Shown: positions 53,673-63,679, numbered from the stretch's first letter. The stretch is DNA of 64,000 nt from Streptomyces sp. NBC_01353 (GCF_036237275.1 NZ_CP108352.1:4960001-5024000), one strand, 5' to 3'. The notes: generated by a model not told the origin, from the sequence alone. Translations and numbers: made by a program.

Positions 53673-55173
53673 CCCCGCCGACCTCCAGGAACACCGGGTT
53701 GGTGAACGCCACCAGCGCACCCGGCAGCGGCGGCAGCGTCGCCGGGTGCCGGACCTCGGCCCGTACGTACGAGGCGTACGCGGCCGTCGTCACCCACTCC
53801 ACCGGACCCGTGGCCGCCTGCGCCGTGTGCAGCACACCCTGGTCGGTGACGAAGCGGACCGTCCCGCCCTCCGGGGCGCCGCTCACCGCCAGCCGGACGG
53901 TCACGGGCTCGTCCGCCGGCACCCGCAGCCGCTCGCCGATCCCCGCCGAGCGGCCCCGCCCGTCCGTCACCGCGAAGTCCACGGAGACGGACGAGGACTC
54001 GGCGACGTACGAGCGGCCCGCGCGCAGGCCCGCCAGGATCGCCTTCCGGCTCAGGTCGTCGGCCAGGACCACCGTCTGCGGCGTGCCGACGCGGTCCGGG
54101 TCGCGGTGGGCGTCGCTGTTGCCCATCGCCGGGGTCCAGCGGCCCTTGGCGAGCGCCGCGTCCCAGCCCGCGAGCGACACCTCGTCGTCCGGGGTGTAGG
54201 GGCCGTTCCACACCTCGACCGCGTCCGCGTCGCCGAAGCCGAACTTCCAGTTGCAGCCGATGCAGGTCGCGTGCGGATGCGCCGGGACGACGAGCCCGCC
54301 CGCCCGGCGGATCTCCCGCGCGAAGTGCCCGAAGCGGTTCTCCCGCGCCCGGTAGCGCCAGTCCACGAACGTGCCCGGGTCCGTGCCCAGGGCCAGCACA
54401 TGACCGTTACGGGTGGTGATCTCCTCGCCCAGGAGGATCAGCAGGTCGTCCCCGGCGAGCTCGGCCCACGCCCCGTGCGCCGCATGGGTGTTGTGCTCGG
54501 TGGTGGTCAGGAAGTCGAGCCCGGCGGCGCGCGCGAGCGCGGCGACCTCGGCCGGCATGCGGCGCCCGTCCGAGTACAGGGTGTGCAGATGGCTGTCGCC
54601 GCGGTACCAGGCCCTGCCCCGGCCGTTGGCCCGCTCCGGCGGGTACACGGGCCTGGGGGTCGGCAGCGAGGCGCCGAAGCGCAGCGTGATCGTCACCGAG
54701 TACGTGAGCCCCTGCGGCGCCACGGTGTACGGGGCGAGTACGACGAACCACGTACCGGCCTTCAGCGGACCGGCGACATAGCCGGGGGTCGCCTCGTCGG
54801 TGCGCAGGAAGAACTCCTTGCGCGCCCCTCCCGACCAGCCGCGGAAGCCCTTGCCGCCGAGCTCGGTGCCGCGCTGGTCGAAGATGCCGATGTCCAGGGC
54901 GTTGCCCTGCGTCCCGGCGGGGACGGCCGGCCGCTCGTACGTGTACGAGACATGGATCTCGCGCACCCCGCGCGGGATCTCGACCGGGAGATACACGAAG
55001 TCGGGGGAGCCCGGCGGCAGCGTGCCGCTGACCGTCTGCGTACGGTCGCCGCCGGGGGTGTCGGCGGGGGAGTCGCCGGGGGTGTCGGCGGCGTGCGCGA
55101 AGCTCACGCTTCCCAAGGTAAAGGCGGAGGCGACGCTCGTCGTCAGGAGCGTTCGTCTGGTCGGTTCGCTCAT
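53653..55173 (-). CDS. Tat-exported PHP-domain metallohydrolase (CehA/McbA family)
   Basis: The 506-residue protein begins with a twin-arginine signal (TRRTLLTTSVASAFTLGS) and has an Ala-x-Ala cleavage region near residue 27. After an N-terminal beta domain comes a PHP-type domain. Its metal ligands are YRGDSHLHTLYSDG, TTEHNTHAAHG, VVPAHPHA and GNSDAHRDPDRVG. Family members include carbaryl hydrolase and phosphoesterase-like enzymes. The CIGCNW segment next to the metal site is a noteworthy Cys pair. Expected location is outside the membrane, exported folded. The start ATG at 55171-55173 is the last one ahead of the Tat motif. Confidence 0.87.
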   Translation of the reverse strand: MSEPTRRTLLTTSVASAFTLGSVSFAHAADTPGDSPADTPGGDRTQTVSGTLPPGSPDFVYLPVEIPRGVREIHVSYTYERPAVPAGTQGNALDIGIFDQRGTELGGKGFRGWSGGARKEFFLRTDEATPGYVAGPLKAGTWFVVLAPYTVAPQGLTYSVTITLRFGASLPTPRPVYPPERANGRGRAWYRGDSHLHTLYSDGRRMPAEVAALARAAGLDFLTTTEHNTHAAHGAWAELAGDDLLILLGEEITTRNGHVLALGTDPGTFVDWRYRARENRFGHFAREIRRAGGLVVPAHPHATCIGCNWKFGFGDADAVEVWNGPYTPDDEVSLAGWDAALAKGRWTPAMGNSDAHRDPDRVGTPQTVVLADDLSRKAILAGLRAGRSYVAESSSVSVDFAVTDGRGRSAGIGERLRVPADEPVTVRLAVSGAPEGGTVRFVTDQGVLHTAQAATGPVEWVTTAAYASYVRAEVRHPATLPPLPGALVAFTNPVFLEVGGVSPGTR

Positions 55174-55274
55174 GTCCGGCACCCTCGTATCAAGCCGTGA
55201 ACTCCCGGACAACGCAAGAGGCCCGTAGCGCCGCACCTCTCGGAAATCCCCGCCGCAGCCCCTACCGTGCCGCT

Positions 55275-56111
55275 ATGCGGATCTCGACCACGATCTTCCT
55301 GACCGACGAGACCATCACCCCCGTCCGCCTCGCGCGCGAGCTCGAACAGCGGGGTTTCGCCGGGCTCTATCTGCCCGAACACACCCACATCCCGATCGAA
55401 CGGACCACTCCCTACCCCGCGGCGGGCACCGAACTGCCCCGGGAGTACGGCCGCACCCTCGACCCCTTCGTCGCCCTCGGCCAGGCCTCCGCCGTCACCG
55501 AACGGCTCGAACTCGGCACCGGCATCACGCTGATCACCGAGCACGACCCGATCGACCTGGCCAAGCAGATCGCCACCCTCGACCATCTCTCGGGCGGCCG
55601 CTTCACCCTCGGCGTCGGCTTCGGCTGGAACAAGGAGGAGGCCGCCGACCACGGTGTGGAGTGGGCGACGCGGCGCGAACTCGGCCGGGAGCGGATGGCG
55701 CTCATGCGGGCGCTGTGGGCGGATGAACCGACGGCGTACGAGGGCGAGTTCGGGGTGTCGGTACGGGCGTCCCACGCGTACCCCAAGCCGGCGGGCGGCG
55801 CCCCGCGCACCCTCCTCGGCGGCGCGGCGGGCCCCAAGCTCTTCGCGCAGATCGCCGAGTACGCGGACGGCTGGATGCCGATCGGCGGCCGCGGCCTGAC
55901 GCAGTCCATGCCGGTGCTCCGCGAGGCCTGGGAGGAGGCCGGCCGCGACCCGAAGACCCTCCAGGTCGTCCCGTACGCGGTCCTGCCGAATCCGGGGAAG
56001 CTGGCGCACTACGCGGAGCTGGGCTGCGAGGAGGTGGTGCTCCAGCTGCCGCCGGGGGACGAGAGGGAGGTGCTGGGGGTGCTGGACGAGTACGCGGAGT
56101 ACCTGCCGTGA
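55275..56111 (+). CDS. LLM-family F420-dependent oxidoreductase
   Basis: The 278-residue protein is of the same superfamily as the ones at 40964 and 42766. Segments are VRLARELEQRGFAGLYLPEHTHIP, RLELGTGITLITEHDPIDLAKQIATLDHLSGGRFTLGVGFGWNKEEA and ADGWMPIGGRG. No palindromic operator is upstream of this one, so it lies outside the proposed regulon. The start at ATG 55275 begins the first beta strand (MRISTTIFL). Substrate unknown. Confidence 0.87.
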   Translation: MRISTTIFLTDETITPVRLARELEQRGFAGLYLPEHTHIPIERTTPYPAAGTELPREYGRTLDPFVALGQASAVTERLELGTGITLITEHDPIDLAKQIATLDHLSGGRFTLGVGFGWNKEEAADHGVEWATRRELGRERMALMRALWADEPTAYEGEFGVSVRASHAYPKPAGGAPRTLLGGAAGPKLFAQIAEYADGWMPIGGRGLTQSMPVLREAWEEAGRDPKTLQVVPYAVLPNPGKLAHYAELGCEEVVLQLPPGDEREVLGVLDEYAEYLP

Positions 56112-56118
56112 CGTCGCT

Positions 56119-56469
56119 ATGGTGCTCAACCAGCTCGCCGCCAACATGGCGAAGACGCCGGGAGACGCCATGTGGGTCCCGGCACTGTGTCTGGTGCAGG
56201 CAGAGGCGGCGAGCGAGGGCGCCGGTCGCGCCGCGCTGAGCTTCTCCTCCGTCGCCGTCGACACTCTCGACACGGTCGCCGCCGTCACCGTCGGCACCCT
56301 CGTGCGAGACGGCTTCGGGGACCCGGACGCCTGCCACGCCCTCTACTGCGCCTCCCCCCGGCCGCAGTTCACCGGCATGTCGATCCTGCTCACAGCGGAT
56401 GAGGATCGGTACCCGCCGGGCATCGTCACCGTGGGCATCGATTCACCCGGGATACTCGGGCACTACTGA
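56119..56469 (+). CDS. Small protein resembling a truncated PIN-like domain protein
   Basis: The 116-residue product starts 7 bases after the LLM stop. It contains [13 protein letters not shown], then [30 protein letters not shown] and [14 protein letters not shown]. This order recalls PIN-fold proteins of unknown function in Streptomyces, with late Asp-containing segments, but the N-terminal Asp strand that normally carries the first metal ligand is missing. It is possibly a remnant. Function unknown; the call is tentative. Confidence 0.45.
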   Translation: MVLNQLAANMAKTPGDAMWVPALCLVQAEAASEGAGRAALSFSSVAVDTLDTVAAVTVGTLVRDGFGDPDACHALYCASPRPQFTGMSILLTADEDRYPPGIVTVGIDSPGILGHY

Positions 56470-56512
56470 CCGAGGCGGCCCTGCCGTCGGAGGGCACTCG
56501 TATGCTCGTCCC

Positions 56513-59104
56513 ATGACGGATCAGCAGCCCGGGCAGGCGGAACGGCCCACCGAGAACGCCATGCGCCGTGCCCTCCGCAGGGCCAGGGACGGGGTGGCGC
56601 TCGATGTGGCCGAGGCTGCCGTGCTGCTGCAGGCGCGGGGCGCCGACCTCGAGGATCTCGCCGCGTCCGCCGGGCGGGTGCGGGACGCGGGCCTCGAGGC
56701 CGCCGGGCGGGCCGGTGTCATCACGTACTCGAAGAGCGTGTTCATCCCGCTCACCCGGCTGTGCCGGGACAAATGCCACTACTGCACCTTCGTCACCGTG
56801 CCGGGCAAGCTGCGCCGGGCCGGGCACGGGATGTTCATGTCCCCCGACGAGGTCCTCGACATCGCCCGCCGCGGTGCCGAGATGGGCTGCAAGGAAGCCC
56901 TGATCACGCTCGGCGACAAGCCCGAGGACCGCTGGCCCGAGGCGCGCGAGTGGCTCGACGCGCACGGCTACGACGACACCCTCGCGTACGTACGGGCCAT
57001 GGCGATCCGCATCCTGGAGGAGACGGGACTGCTCCCGCACCTCAACCCCGGCGTGCTCTCCTGGACGGACTTCCAGCGGCTCAAGCCCGTCGCCCCGTCC
57101 ATGGGCATGATGCTGGAGACGACCGCGACCCGGCTGTGGTCCGAGCCCGGCGGCCCGCATCACGGCTCCCCCGACAAGGAGCCGGCCGTGCGGCTGCGGG
57201 TCCTGGAGGACGCGGGCCGGTCCTCGGTGCCGTTCACCAGCGGGCTGCTCATCGGGATCGGCGAGACGTACGAGGAGCGGGCCGAGTCCCTCTTCGCGCT
57301 CCGCCGCGTCTCCCGCGCCTACCACTCCATCCAGGAGCTGATCATCCAGAACTTCCGCGCCAAGCCGGACACGGCGATGCGCGGGATGCCGGACGCCGAA
57401 CTGGACGACCTGGTCGCCACGATCGCCGTGGCCCGGCACATCATGGGCCCCTCCGCCTGCCTCCAGGCACCGCCGAACCTCGTCGACGAGGAGTACGGAC
57501 GGCTGATCGACGCCGGGATCGACGACTGGGGCGGGGTCTCCCCGCTCACCATCGACCATGTGAACCCCGAGCGGCCCTGGCCGCAGATCGACACCCTCGC
57601 CGAGAAGTCCCGCGCCGCCGGGTTCGAGCTGCGCGAACGGCTGTGTGTCTACCCGGAGTTCGTCGGCCGGGGCGAGCCCTGGCTCGACCCGCGGCTGCTG
57701 CCGCACGTCCGCGCGCTCGCCGACCCCGAGACGGGCCTCGCGAACCCGGACGCCCCGGTGCGCGGACGGCCGTGGCAGGAGCCGGACGAGGCGTTCACGG
57801 CCGCCGGCCGCACCGACCTGCACCGCACCATCGACACCACCGGCCGCACCCACGACCGCCGCGACGACTTCGACGAGGTGTACGGGGACTGGGAGGCGCT
57901 GCGCGAGGCCGCGGCCCCCGGCATGGTCCCGCAGCGCATCGACACCGACGTACGGGAGGCCCTCGCGGTCGCCGCCGACGACCCGACCCGGCTCACCGAC
58001 GACCAGGCCCTCGCGCTGCTGCACGCGGACGGCCCGGCGCTCGACGCGCTCACCCGCATCGCGGACGACGTCCGCCGCGCGGTGTCCGGCGACGACGTCA
58101 CGTACATCGTCACGCGGAACATCAACTTCACCAACGTCTGTTACACCGGCTGCCGCTTCTGCGCCTTCGCGCAGCGGCGCACCGACGCCGACGCGTACAC
58201 CCTGTCGCTCGAGCAGGTCGCCGACCGGGCCCAGCAGGCGTGGGACGTCGGCGCCGTCGAGGTGTGCATGCAGGGCGGCATCCACCCCGACCTGCCCGGC
58301 ACCGCCTACTTCGACATCGCGCGGGCGGTGAAGGAGCGCGTGCCGGACATGCATGTGCACGCCTTCTCCCCGATGGAGGTCGTCAACGGGGCGACCCGCA
58401 CCGGGCTCTCGATCCGCGAGTGGCTGACGGCGGCGAAGGAGGCCGGGCTGGACTCGATCCCCGGCACGGCCGCCGAGATCCTCGACGACGAGGTCCGCTG
58501 GGTCCTCACCAAGGGCAAGCTGCCGACGGCCACCTGGATCGAGGTGATCACCACCGCCCACGAGCTGGGCATCCGCTCCTCGTCCACCATGATGTACGGG
58601 CATGTGGACCAGCCCCGGCACTGGCTCGGTCACTTCCGCACGCTGTCCCGGATCCAGCAGGAGACCGGTGGCTTCACGGAGTTCGTGACGCTGCCCTTCA
58701 TCCACACCAACGCCCCGGTCTATCTCGCGGGCATCGCCCGCCCCGGCCCGACCGTCCGGGACAACCGCGCGGTCACGGCGATGGCCCGGCTGCTGCTCCA
58801 CCCGCACATCCCCAACATCCAGACCAGCTGGGTGAAGCTGGGCGCGGACGGCGCCGCCGAGATGCTCCGCTCGGGCGCCAACGACCTCGGCGGCACGCTG
58901 ATGGAGGAGACCATCTCCCGTATGGCGGGCTCCAGTTACGGCTCGTACCGCTCGATCCGTGACCTCGTCGCCATCGCGGAGGAGGCCGGCAGGCCGTCCC
59001 GCCCGCGTACGACGCTGTACGGCGAGGTGGCGGAGGAGCGGATCCGCACGGCGCAGGCATCGGACGGCCATCTGCCGGAGCTGCTGCCGGTGCTGGGCGA
59101 CTGA
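56513..59104 (+). CDS. fbiC: FbiC, bifunctional FO synthase for coenzyme F420
   Basis: The 863-residue protein has two radical-SAM modules. The N-terminal CofG-like half has C84-C88-C91 in [13 protein letters not shown]. The C-terminal CofH-like half has C543-C547-C550 in [14 protein letters not shown], followed by [12 protein letters not shown] and [11 protein letters not shown]. It joins tyrosine and a pyrimidine to make the deazaflavin FO, precursor of F420. The start at ATG 56513 is preceded by a weak GGAGGGC. The presence of fbiC near several LLM and Ddn-like enzymes fits an F420-using metabolism. It is monocistronic as far as can be seen. Confidence 0.96.
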   Translation: MTDQQPGQAERPTENAMRRALRRARDGVALDVAEAAVLLQARGADLEDLAASAGRVRDAGLEAAGRAGVITYSKSVFIPLTRLCRDKCHYCTFVTVPGKLRRAGHGMFMSPDEVLDIARRGAEMGCKEALITLGDKPEDRWPEAREWLDAHGYDDTLAYVRAMAIRILEETGLLPHLNPGVLSWTDFQRLKPVAPSMGMMLETTATRLWSEPGGPHHGSPDKEPAVRLRVLEDAGRSSVPFTSGLLIGIGETYEERAESLFALRRVSRAYHSIQELIIQNFRAKPDTAMRGMPDAELDDLVATIAVARHIMGPSACLQAPPNLVDEEYGRLIDAGIDDWGGVSPLTIDHVNPERPWPQIDTLAEKSRAAGFELRERLCVYPEFVGRGEPWLDPRLLPHVRALADPETGLANPDAPVRGRPWQEPDEAFTAAGRTDLHRTIDTTGRTHDRRDDFDEVYGDWEALREAAAPGMVPQRIDTDVREALAVAADDPTRLTDDQALALLHADGPALDALTRIADDVRRAVSGDDVTYIVTRNINFTNVCYTGCRFCAFAQRRTDADAYTLSLEQVADRAQQAWDVGAVEVCMQGGIHPDLPGTAYFDIARAVKERVPDMHVHAFSPMEVVNGATRTGLSIREWLTAAKEAGLDSIPGTAAEILDDEVRWVLTKGKLPTATWIEVITTAHELGIRSSSTMMYGHVDQPRHWLGHFRTLSRIQQETGGFTEFVTLPFIHTNAPVYLAGIARPGPTVRDNRAVTAMARLLLHPHIPNIQTSWVKLGADGAAEMLRSGANDLGGTLMEETISRMAGSSYGSYRSIRDLVAIAEEAGRPSRPRTTLYGEVAEERIRTAQASDGHLPELLPVLGD

Positions 59105-59109
59105 CGGGG

Positions 59110-59715
59110 TCAGCGCCGGTCGCGGAGGGCGAAGCCGCCCTCGACGACACGGGCGTCGGCGGCCGGCGCCATGCACGCCGTGAGCAGCGGCTCGCCCTTC
59201 GGCGTGCCCCCGGACAGCCCGATGCGGGCGGCCCCCTGCCCCATCGGGGGCACGAGGAAGCTCACGCCCATGCGGAAGTGCGGGTGCAGCACGCCCAGCC
59301 AGGGATGGCCGGGGCTGGTACGGACGAGGGTGCCGGTCACGGTCGCCGTGGGGCCGCCGGTCCGCAGGCAGTCGACCTGGAACTCGCCCCAGTGGACCTT
59401 CGCGGGCGCCCCGTCCTTCGCCGGGTAGCTGTGGGAGAGACGGAACGTGCCCCATGAGCGGGTGGGGATGGAACCCACGGTGTAGGTGGAGCGGGCGTCG
59501 ACGCTGAACCGGACCTCCTCGTCGGCCACGGGGTACTCCATCCGCCCTTCGCCCTTGAGGGAGGACCGGAGGAGTGAGCTCGGTGCTTCGGCGGACAAGG
59601 CCGGGGGCCTGGACGCGGATACAGGCGCAGGGTCGGGCGCCGCGACGGCGACGGGTGCGGCGACGGCGGCGACCAGCGCGAGCAGGGCGGCGGCCCGCAG
59701 GGAGTTCTTCAGCAC
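59110..59715 (-). CDS. Secreted protein of unknown function
   Basis: The 201-residue protein has a signal peptide (MLKNSLRAAALLALVAAVAA, cleaved near AVAA). An Ala/Ser-rich stretch is followed by a beta-rich domain with RSWGTFRLSHSYPAKD, VDCLRTGGPTATVTGTLVR and HFRMGVSFLVPPMGQG. One Cys pair (DCLRT and TACMAP) may form a disulfide. It resembles many actinobacterial secreted proteins. No family recognised. Confidence 0.75.
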   Translation of the reverse strand: MLKNSLRAAALLALVAAVAAPVAVAAPDPAPVSASRPPALSAEAPSSLLRSSLKGEGRMEYPVADEEVRFSVDARSTYTVGSIPTRSWGTFRLSHSYPAKDGAPAKVHWGEFQVDCLRTGGPTATVTGTLVRTSPGHPWLGVLHPHFRMGVSFLVPPMGQGAARIGLSGGTPKGEPLLTACMAPAADARVVEGGFALRDRR

Positions 59716-59999
59716 GATGGGGCTCCGATCGAGGAGTACGGCACGTCCCGTCGAGCATCGCCAACTCCCTTGTCGCCAGACGTCAGCCGAGGGGAGGGTC
59801 CGCCTCCGCCGCGCGGGGGAGAGGGCTGTACGGGAACGCTCGCGCGGGCGGATCGGTGCTGCGAGCTCGGATGAACTGTGATCAAAACCGGCCCGAAGGG
59901 CGTCCGATCACATAACGTTCCGCACTGCGAACGCGCGAACTCGGTCGATTACAGTGCTGCGAGATCTGTGCGCCGAGGGTTTCCGGGGGAGGGCACGTC

Positions 60000-61118
60000 G
60001 TGACCACGAGCGCTGCGGCCGTGTGGGGCCGCGCCGAACAGCAGGACTTCCGTGCCCGGGTCCGCGGCTGTCTCCTCGGCGGGGCCGTCGGCGACGCCTT
60101 CGGCGCGGGTGTCGCGGAGCTCCCCCTGGACGGGATCCGGGCCGCCCACGGCGCCGAGGGGCTCACCGAGCCGGTCCCCATGTACGGCAGACGCGGGGCG
60201 GTCACCGCCGCCAGCCAGATGACCCTCTTCACCGTCGACGGGCTGATACGCGCCCAGGTCCGCCGTGACACCGGCGCCTGGCACCCGCCCACCGACGTCC
60301 ACCGCGCCCATCTGCGCTGGGCGGCCACCCAGCGCGACTGGGGCCCCGACGAGCGGCGTACGGACCTGGGGTGGCTGGCCCGGGAGGAATGGCTCTACGC
60401 CCGCCGCGACCCCTCGCGCGCCTGCCTCACCGGTCTGGGCGACGAGGTCCTCGGCACCCTCGACAAGCCCAAGAACCCTGACGCGACCGACTCCGGGGCG
60501 CTGGTCCGCTCGGCGCCCTTCGGGCTGCTCGTCGGCTGGGAGCCGCAGCTGGTGTGCCAGCTGGCCGTGGAGTGCGCGGCGCAGACGCACGGCGACCCCG
60601 CCGCGTATCTGGCGGCCGGCGCGCTCGCCGTCGTCGTGCACGGGCTCGCGCGCGGCGAGAGCGTGGACGGCTCGGTGCAGCGGGCGCTGGCCCAGCTCAC
60701 CCCCCGCCCCGGCCACGAGCCCGTCACCGCCGCGCTCCAGCAGGCCCTGGGAGCCGTACGCCAGGGGATGCCGAACGCGGGCCGGGTCACCGATCTCGGC
60801 GCGGACGAGGACCGGGCGGAGTGCCAGCTCGCCGCCGCCGTCTACTGCGCCCTCGTCGGCGAGGACATCCGCCACGGTCTGCGGCTCGCGGTCAACCACG
60901 ACGGCCCCTCCGCCGTGACGGGAGCCGTCACCGGCGCGCTGCTCGGCGCCCTGCACGGCGAGACGGCCCTCCCGCCGGCCTGGCTGGCCGAACTGGAGGG
61001 CCGTTCCACGATCCTCGAGCTCGCGGACGACTTCGCGATGGAGATGACGCAGGGCGCCGCCCTGCACAGCCCCTCGGAGTCGCACCCGGGCTGGCTGGCC
61101 CGCTATCCGAGGGGCTGA
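60000..61118 (+). CDS. ADP-ribosylglycohydrolase-fold protein with degenerate metal sites (possible pseudoenzyme)
   Basis: The 372-residue DraG-family protein has a GTG start at 60000 and the N-terminal GCLLGGAVGDAFGAG. The family's first metal motif (DDTxMT) appears here as AASQMTLFTVDG, and the late motif (GDSDSxGA) as HDGPSAVTGAVTG. At both metal-binding places the Asp residues are replaced, although the surrounding fold motifs are intact. It may bind ADP-ribose without hydrolysing it. The 285-base upstream region contains no other gene. The 3' end overlaps the convergent symporter gene by 16 bases. Confidence 0.82.
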   Translation: MTTSAAAVWGRAEQQDFRARVRGCLLGGAVGDAFGAGVAELPLDGIRAAHGAEGLTEPVPMYGRRGAVTAASQMTLFTVDGLIRAQVRRDTGAWHPPTDVHRAHLRWAATQRDWGPDERRTDLGWLAREEWLYARRDPSRACLTGLGDEVLGTLDKPKNPDATDSGALVRSAPFGLLVGWEPQLVCQLAVECAAQTHGDPAAYLAAGALAVVVHGLARGESVDGSVQRALAQLTPRPGHEPVTAALQQALGAVRQGMPNAGRVTDLGADEDRAECQLAAAVYCALVGEDIRHGLRLAVNHDGPSAVTGAVTGALLGALHGETALPPAWLAELEGRSTILELADDFAMEMTQGAALHSPSESHPGWLARYPRG

Positions 61119-62641
61119 CCGGCGCGGTCGCCCGTGGCCTGCGGGGGTACGGCGGCGCCCCCGTCGTCGGAGTTGATCCGGTCCAGGACCGCGTCCCGCT
61201 CCGGGGTGTCCTCCGGCTTGATGAAGCCGATCAGGATGTAGAGGACGAGGGAGGTGGCGAGCGGCGAGACGATCTGGATCTGCAGCTCGATGCCGTCCAG
61301 GCCGTAGTTGGTCAGCCAGAAGGCGAAGAGGCCTGCCGCCCAGGAGACGAGTGCGGCCGTCGGACCGGACTTCCGGAAGGTCTTCAGCAGGCCCAGCATG
61401 AACGGGATCGCGATCGGCCCCATCAGTCCGGCCACCCACTTGATGACGACGGTGATGATGTCCTTGAAGGCCGGGGAGTTCACCTGGGTGGCGACCGCCA
61501 TCGAGAGGCCGAGGAAGGCGATCGTCGACCAGCGCGCCGCGATCAGTCCGGCCTGCTGCGTCCAGCTGCGGGCCGCCTTGCTCATGACGGGGGCGATGTC
61601 ACGGGTGAAGACGGCCGCGATGGCGTTGGCGTCGGAGGAGCACATGGCCATCGTGTGCGAGAAGAAGCCGACGATGACCAGGCCGAGCAGTCCGTGCGGC
61701 AGCAGCTGTTCGGTCATCAGGGCGTAACTGTCGGAGGCGTCGGGCTTCTTCGGGTCGACGAGCAGCGGCGCGACCCACATGGGGAAGAAGAGAACGAGCG
61801 GCCAGACGAACCACAGCACCGCGGAGAGCCGGCCCGAGCGGGTGGCCTCGCGGGCGTTGGGGGTGGCCATGTAGCGCTGGGCCTGGTTCCACATGCCGCC
61901 GTTGTACTCGAAGGTCTTGATGAAGAGATACGCGAGCAGGAACGTCATCGTGTACGGGCCGGCGGTCGGCGCGGTGTGGCCCTGGAGCTCGGGCCGGTCC
62001 CACACGGTCCACAGGGCGCTGAAGCCGCCCAGCTTCGCCATGACGGCGACGAGCATCGCGATGCCGGCGAAGAACTGGATGATGAACTGCCCGAGTTCGG
62101 TGAGCGCGTCGGCCCACAGGCCGCCGACCGTGCAGTAGATACCGGTGATCACGCCGGTGATGAGAATGCCCTGGTTGAGGGAGATCCCGGTGAAGACGGA
62201 GAGCAGGGTGGCGATCGCCGCCCACTTCGCGCCCACGTCGACGATCTTCAGCAGCACCCCGGACCAGGCGAGGGCCTGCTGCGTGGGGAGGTTGTACCGG
62301 TTCTTCAGATACTCCAGCGGCGAGGCGACATGGAGCCGTGAGCGCAGCCGGTTGAGGCGGGGCGCGAAGAGATGGGCGCCGATGGCGATGCCGATCGCGA
62401 TGGGGAAGGACCAGGTGACATAGGACGTGACACCGTATGTGTAGGCGATGCCGGCGTATCCGGTGAACATCACCGCGCTGTAGCCGGACATGTGGTGGGA
62501 GATGCCGGAGAGCCACCAGGGCATCTTCCCGCCGGCGGTGAAGAAGTCGGAGACGTTGTCCACGCGCTTGTGGGACCAGACGCCGATCGCGATCATCACG
62601 CCGAAGTAGCCGATGAGCACGGCCCAGTCGAGACTGTTCAT
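61103..62641 (-). CDS. Sodium:solute symporter (SSS family)
   Basis: The 512-residue transporter has about 12-13 helices and the SSS landmarks SDFFTAGGKMPWWLSGISHHMSGYSAVMFTGYAGIAY, VLLKIVDVGAKWAA, NGGMWNQAQRYMATPNAREATRSG and SHTMAMCSSDANAIAAVFTRDI. The ATG at 62639-62641 follows GGAGGGGG on this strand. The substrate is not specified by sequence: sugars, organic acids or amino acids are possible. It is not next to a catabolic operon, so substrate inference by neighbour is weak. Confidence 0.92.
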   Translation of the reverse strand: MNSLDWAVLIGYFGVMIAIGVWSHKRVDNVSDFFTAGGKMPWWLSGISHHMSGYSAVMFTGYAGIAYTYGVTSYVTWSFPIAIGIAIGAHLFAPRLNRLRSRLHVASPLEYLKNRYNLPTQQALAWSGVLLKIVDVGAKWAAIATLLSVFTGISLNQGILITGVITGIYCTVGGLWADALTELGQFIIQFFAGIAMLVAVMAKLGGFSALWTVWDRPELQGHTAPTAGPYTMTFLLAYLFIKTFEYNGGMWNQAQRYMATPNAREATRSGRLSAVLWFVWPLVLFFPMWVAPLLVDPKKPDASDSYALMTEQLLPHGLLGLVIVGFFSHTMAMCSSDANAIAAVFTRDIAPVMSKAARSWTQQAGLIAARWSTIAFLGLSMAVATQVNSPAFKDIITVVIKWVAGLMGPIAIPFMLGLLKTFRKSGPTAALVSWAAGLFAFWLTNYGLDGIELQIQIVSPLATSLVLYILIGFIKPEDTPERDAVLDRINSDDGGAAVPPQATGDRAGQPLG

Positions 62642-62724
62642 TGAGCCCCCTCCAGGGGTCCGGTCCGCCTTGTGAACGCCGTTCATGGTGTGGTGAGTTG
62701 GCGGGCCAGGACAACGCGGTGGAG

Positions 62725-62760
62725 GGTCAAGAGCAAGTAAAATCGTTCTCCTTGCTGACC
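62725..62760. promoter_or_regulatory. Interrupted inverted repeat upstream of the SSS symporter
   Basis: GGTCA (62725-62729) / TGACC (62756-62760) enclose GCAAG (62733-62737) / CTTGC (62751-62755), with AT-rich TAAAAT between. The element lies about 85-120 bases upstream of the symporter start. It could be an operator; inference. Confidence 0.4.
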
Positions 62761-62796
62761 TGCGTTCATATCTCTGAATACAGATGAGGGCAAAAA

Positions 62797-62832
62797 GGGC
62801 CGCACGGTACGCCGTCGCGTACCGTGCGGCCC
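62797..62832 (-). terminator. Terminator of the SDR gene
   Basis: GGGCCGCACGGTACG (62797-62811) and CGTACCGTGCGGCCC (62818-62832), a perfect 15-bp stem. In the minus-strand direction it is followed by TTTTTG, a proper U tract, 20 bases after the SDR stop. Confidence 0.85.
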
Positions 62833-62851
62833 GGTCTCCGCCCGCAGGGTG

Positions 62852-63634
62852 CTACCGCATCAGCTCTCCCGCGTTGACGAGCAGCGACTGCCCCGTGATC
62901 GCCCGCGCCCGGTCCGAGACCAGGAACGCCGCCGCCTCCGCCACGTCCCCGTCCGTCGCCAGCTCGGGCAGCGCCATCCGCTCCGCGAGCCGCGCCAGCA
63001 CCTCGTCCTCGGCCACCCCCTCCGTGTGCGCGGTGAACTGGACGTACGCCTGGACCGGCGGGCCCCACATCCACCCCGGCAGCACGGTGTTGACCCGGAT
63101 CCGGTGCGGCCCCAGCTCCCGCGCCATCGAGTACATCGCCGAGGTCAGCGCCCCCTTCGAGGCCGCGTACGCCGCCTGCCGCACCTGCGAGGGGGCGGCC
63201 ACGGCCGACTGTGTACCGATCAGGACCACCGACCCTCCCCGCTCCTTCAGCGCCGGCAGGCAGGCCCGGGTCATCCGCAGCGTGCCGAGCAGATTGACGT
63301 CCAGGACCCTCTGCCAGGTGGCGAAGTCCGCGTCCTCGATCCCGCCGAAGTAGCTGTCCCAGGCGGCGACGTGGACCACCGCGTCGATCGCGCCGAACCG
63401 CTCCAGCGCCAGCGCGGCGAGAGCCTCGCACTGTGCCTCGTCGGTGATGTCGGTGGCCCGGTGGGCGGTCTGCCGCCCGCCGGGGTCGATCTCGGCCGCC
63501 GACTTGGCGAGGTTGGCCTCGGTGCGCGCACCGAGGACCGCGTTGCCGCCGTCCCGCGCCACCGTCTCGGCGATCCGGTGACCGAGTCCGGCACCGACAC
63601 CCGACACGACCACGGTCTTTCCCTGAAGCAGCAT
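62852..63634 (-). CDS. SDR-family oxidoreductase under palindrome control
   Basis: The 260-residue short-chain dehydrogenase has the cofactor loop VVVSGVGAGLGHRIAE, VVHVAAWDS in place of NNAG, the Ser in VLIGTQSAVAAP and YxxxK in AAYAASKGALTS. The end reads ITGQSLLVNAGELMR. Start at ATG 63632-63634. It is divergent from the gene at 63717 across operator copy 10. Substrate unknown. Confidence 0.9.
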   Translation of the reverse strand: MLLQGKTVVVSGVGAGLGHRIAETVARDGGNAVLGARTEANLAKSAAEIDPGGRQTAHRATDITDEAQCEALAALALERFGAIDAVVHVAAWDSYFGGIEDADFATWQRVLDVNLLGTLRMTRACLPALKERGGSVVLIGTQSAVAAPSQVRQAAYAASKGALTSAMYSMARELGPHRIRVNTVLPGWMWGPPVQAYVQFTAHTEGVAEDEVLARLAERMALPELATDGDVAEAAAFLVSDRARAITGQSLLVNAGELMR

Positions 63635-63662
63635 CCGGGTGCCTCCCGACTCTGGCGATCGA

Positions 63663-63679
63663 TCTGACGACCCGTCAGA
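63663..63679. promoter_or_regulatory. Palindromic operator copy 10 (TCTGACGACCCGTCAGA)
   Basis: A single mismatch to consensus (G8 to A), both outer half-sites perfect, in the 82-bp divergent region between the SDR (start 63634, 28 bases away) and the gene at 63717 (37 bases away). Confidence 0.78.

Noticed and set aside
56426-59764. Open frame of over 1100 codons opposite fbiC
   Set aside because: GC-rich antisense frame; fbiC's two radical-SAM motifs on the plus strand are decisive.
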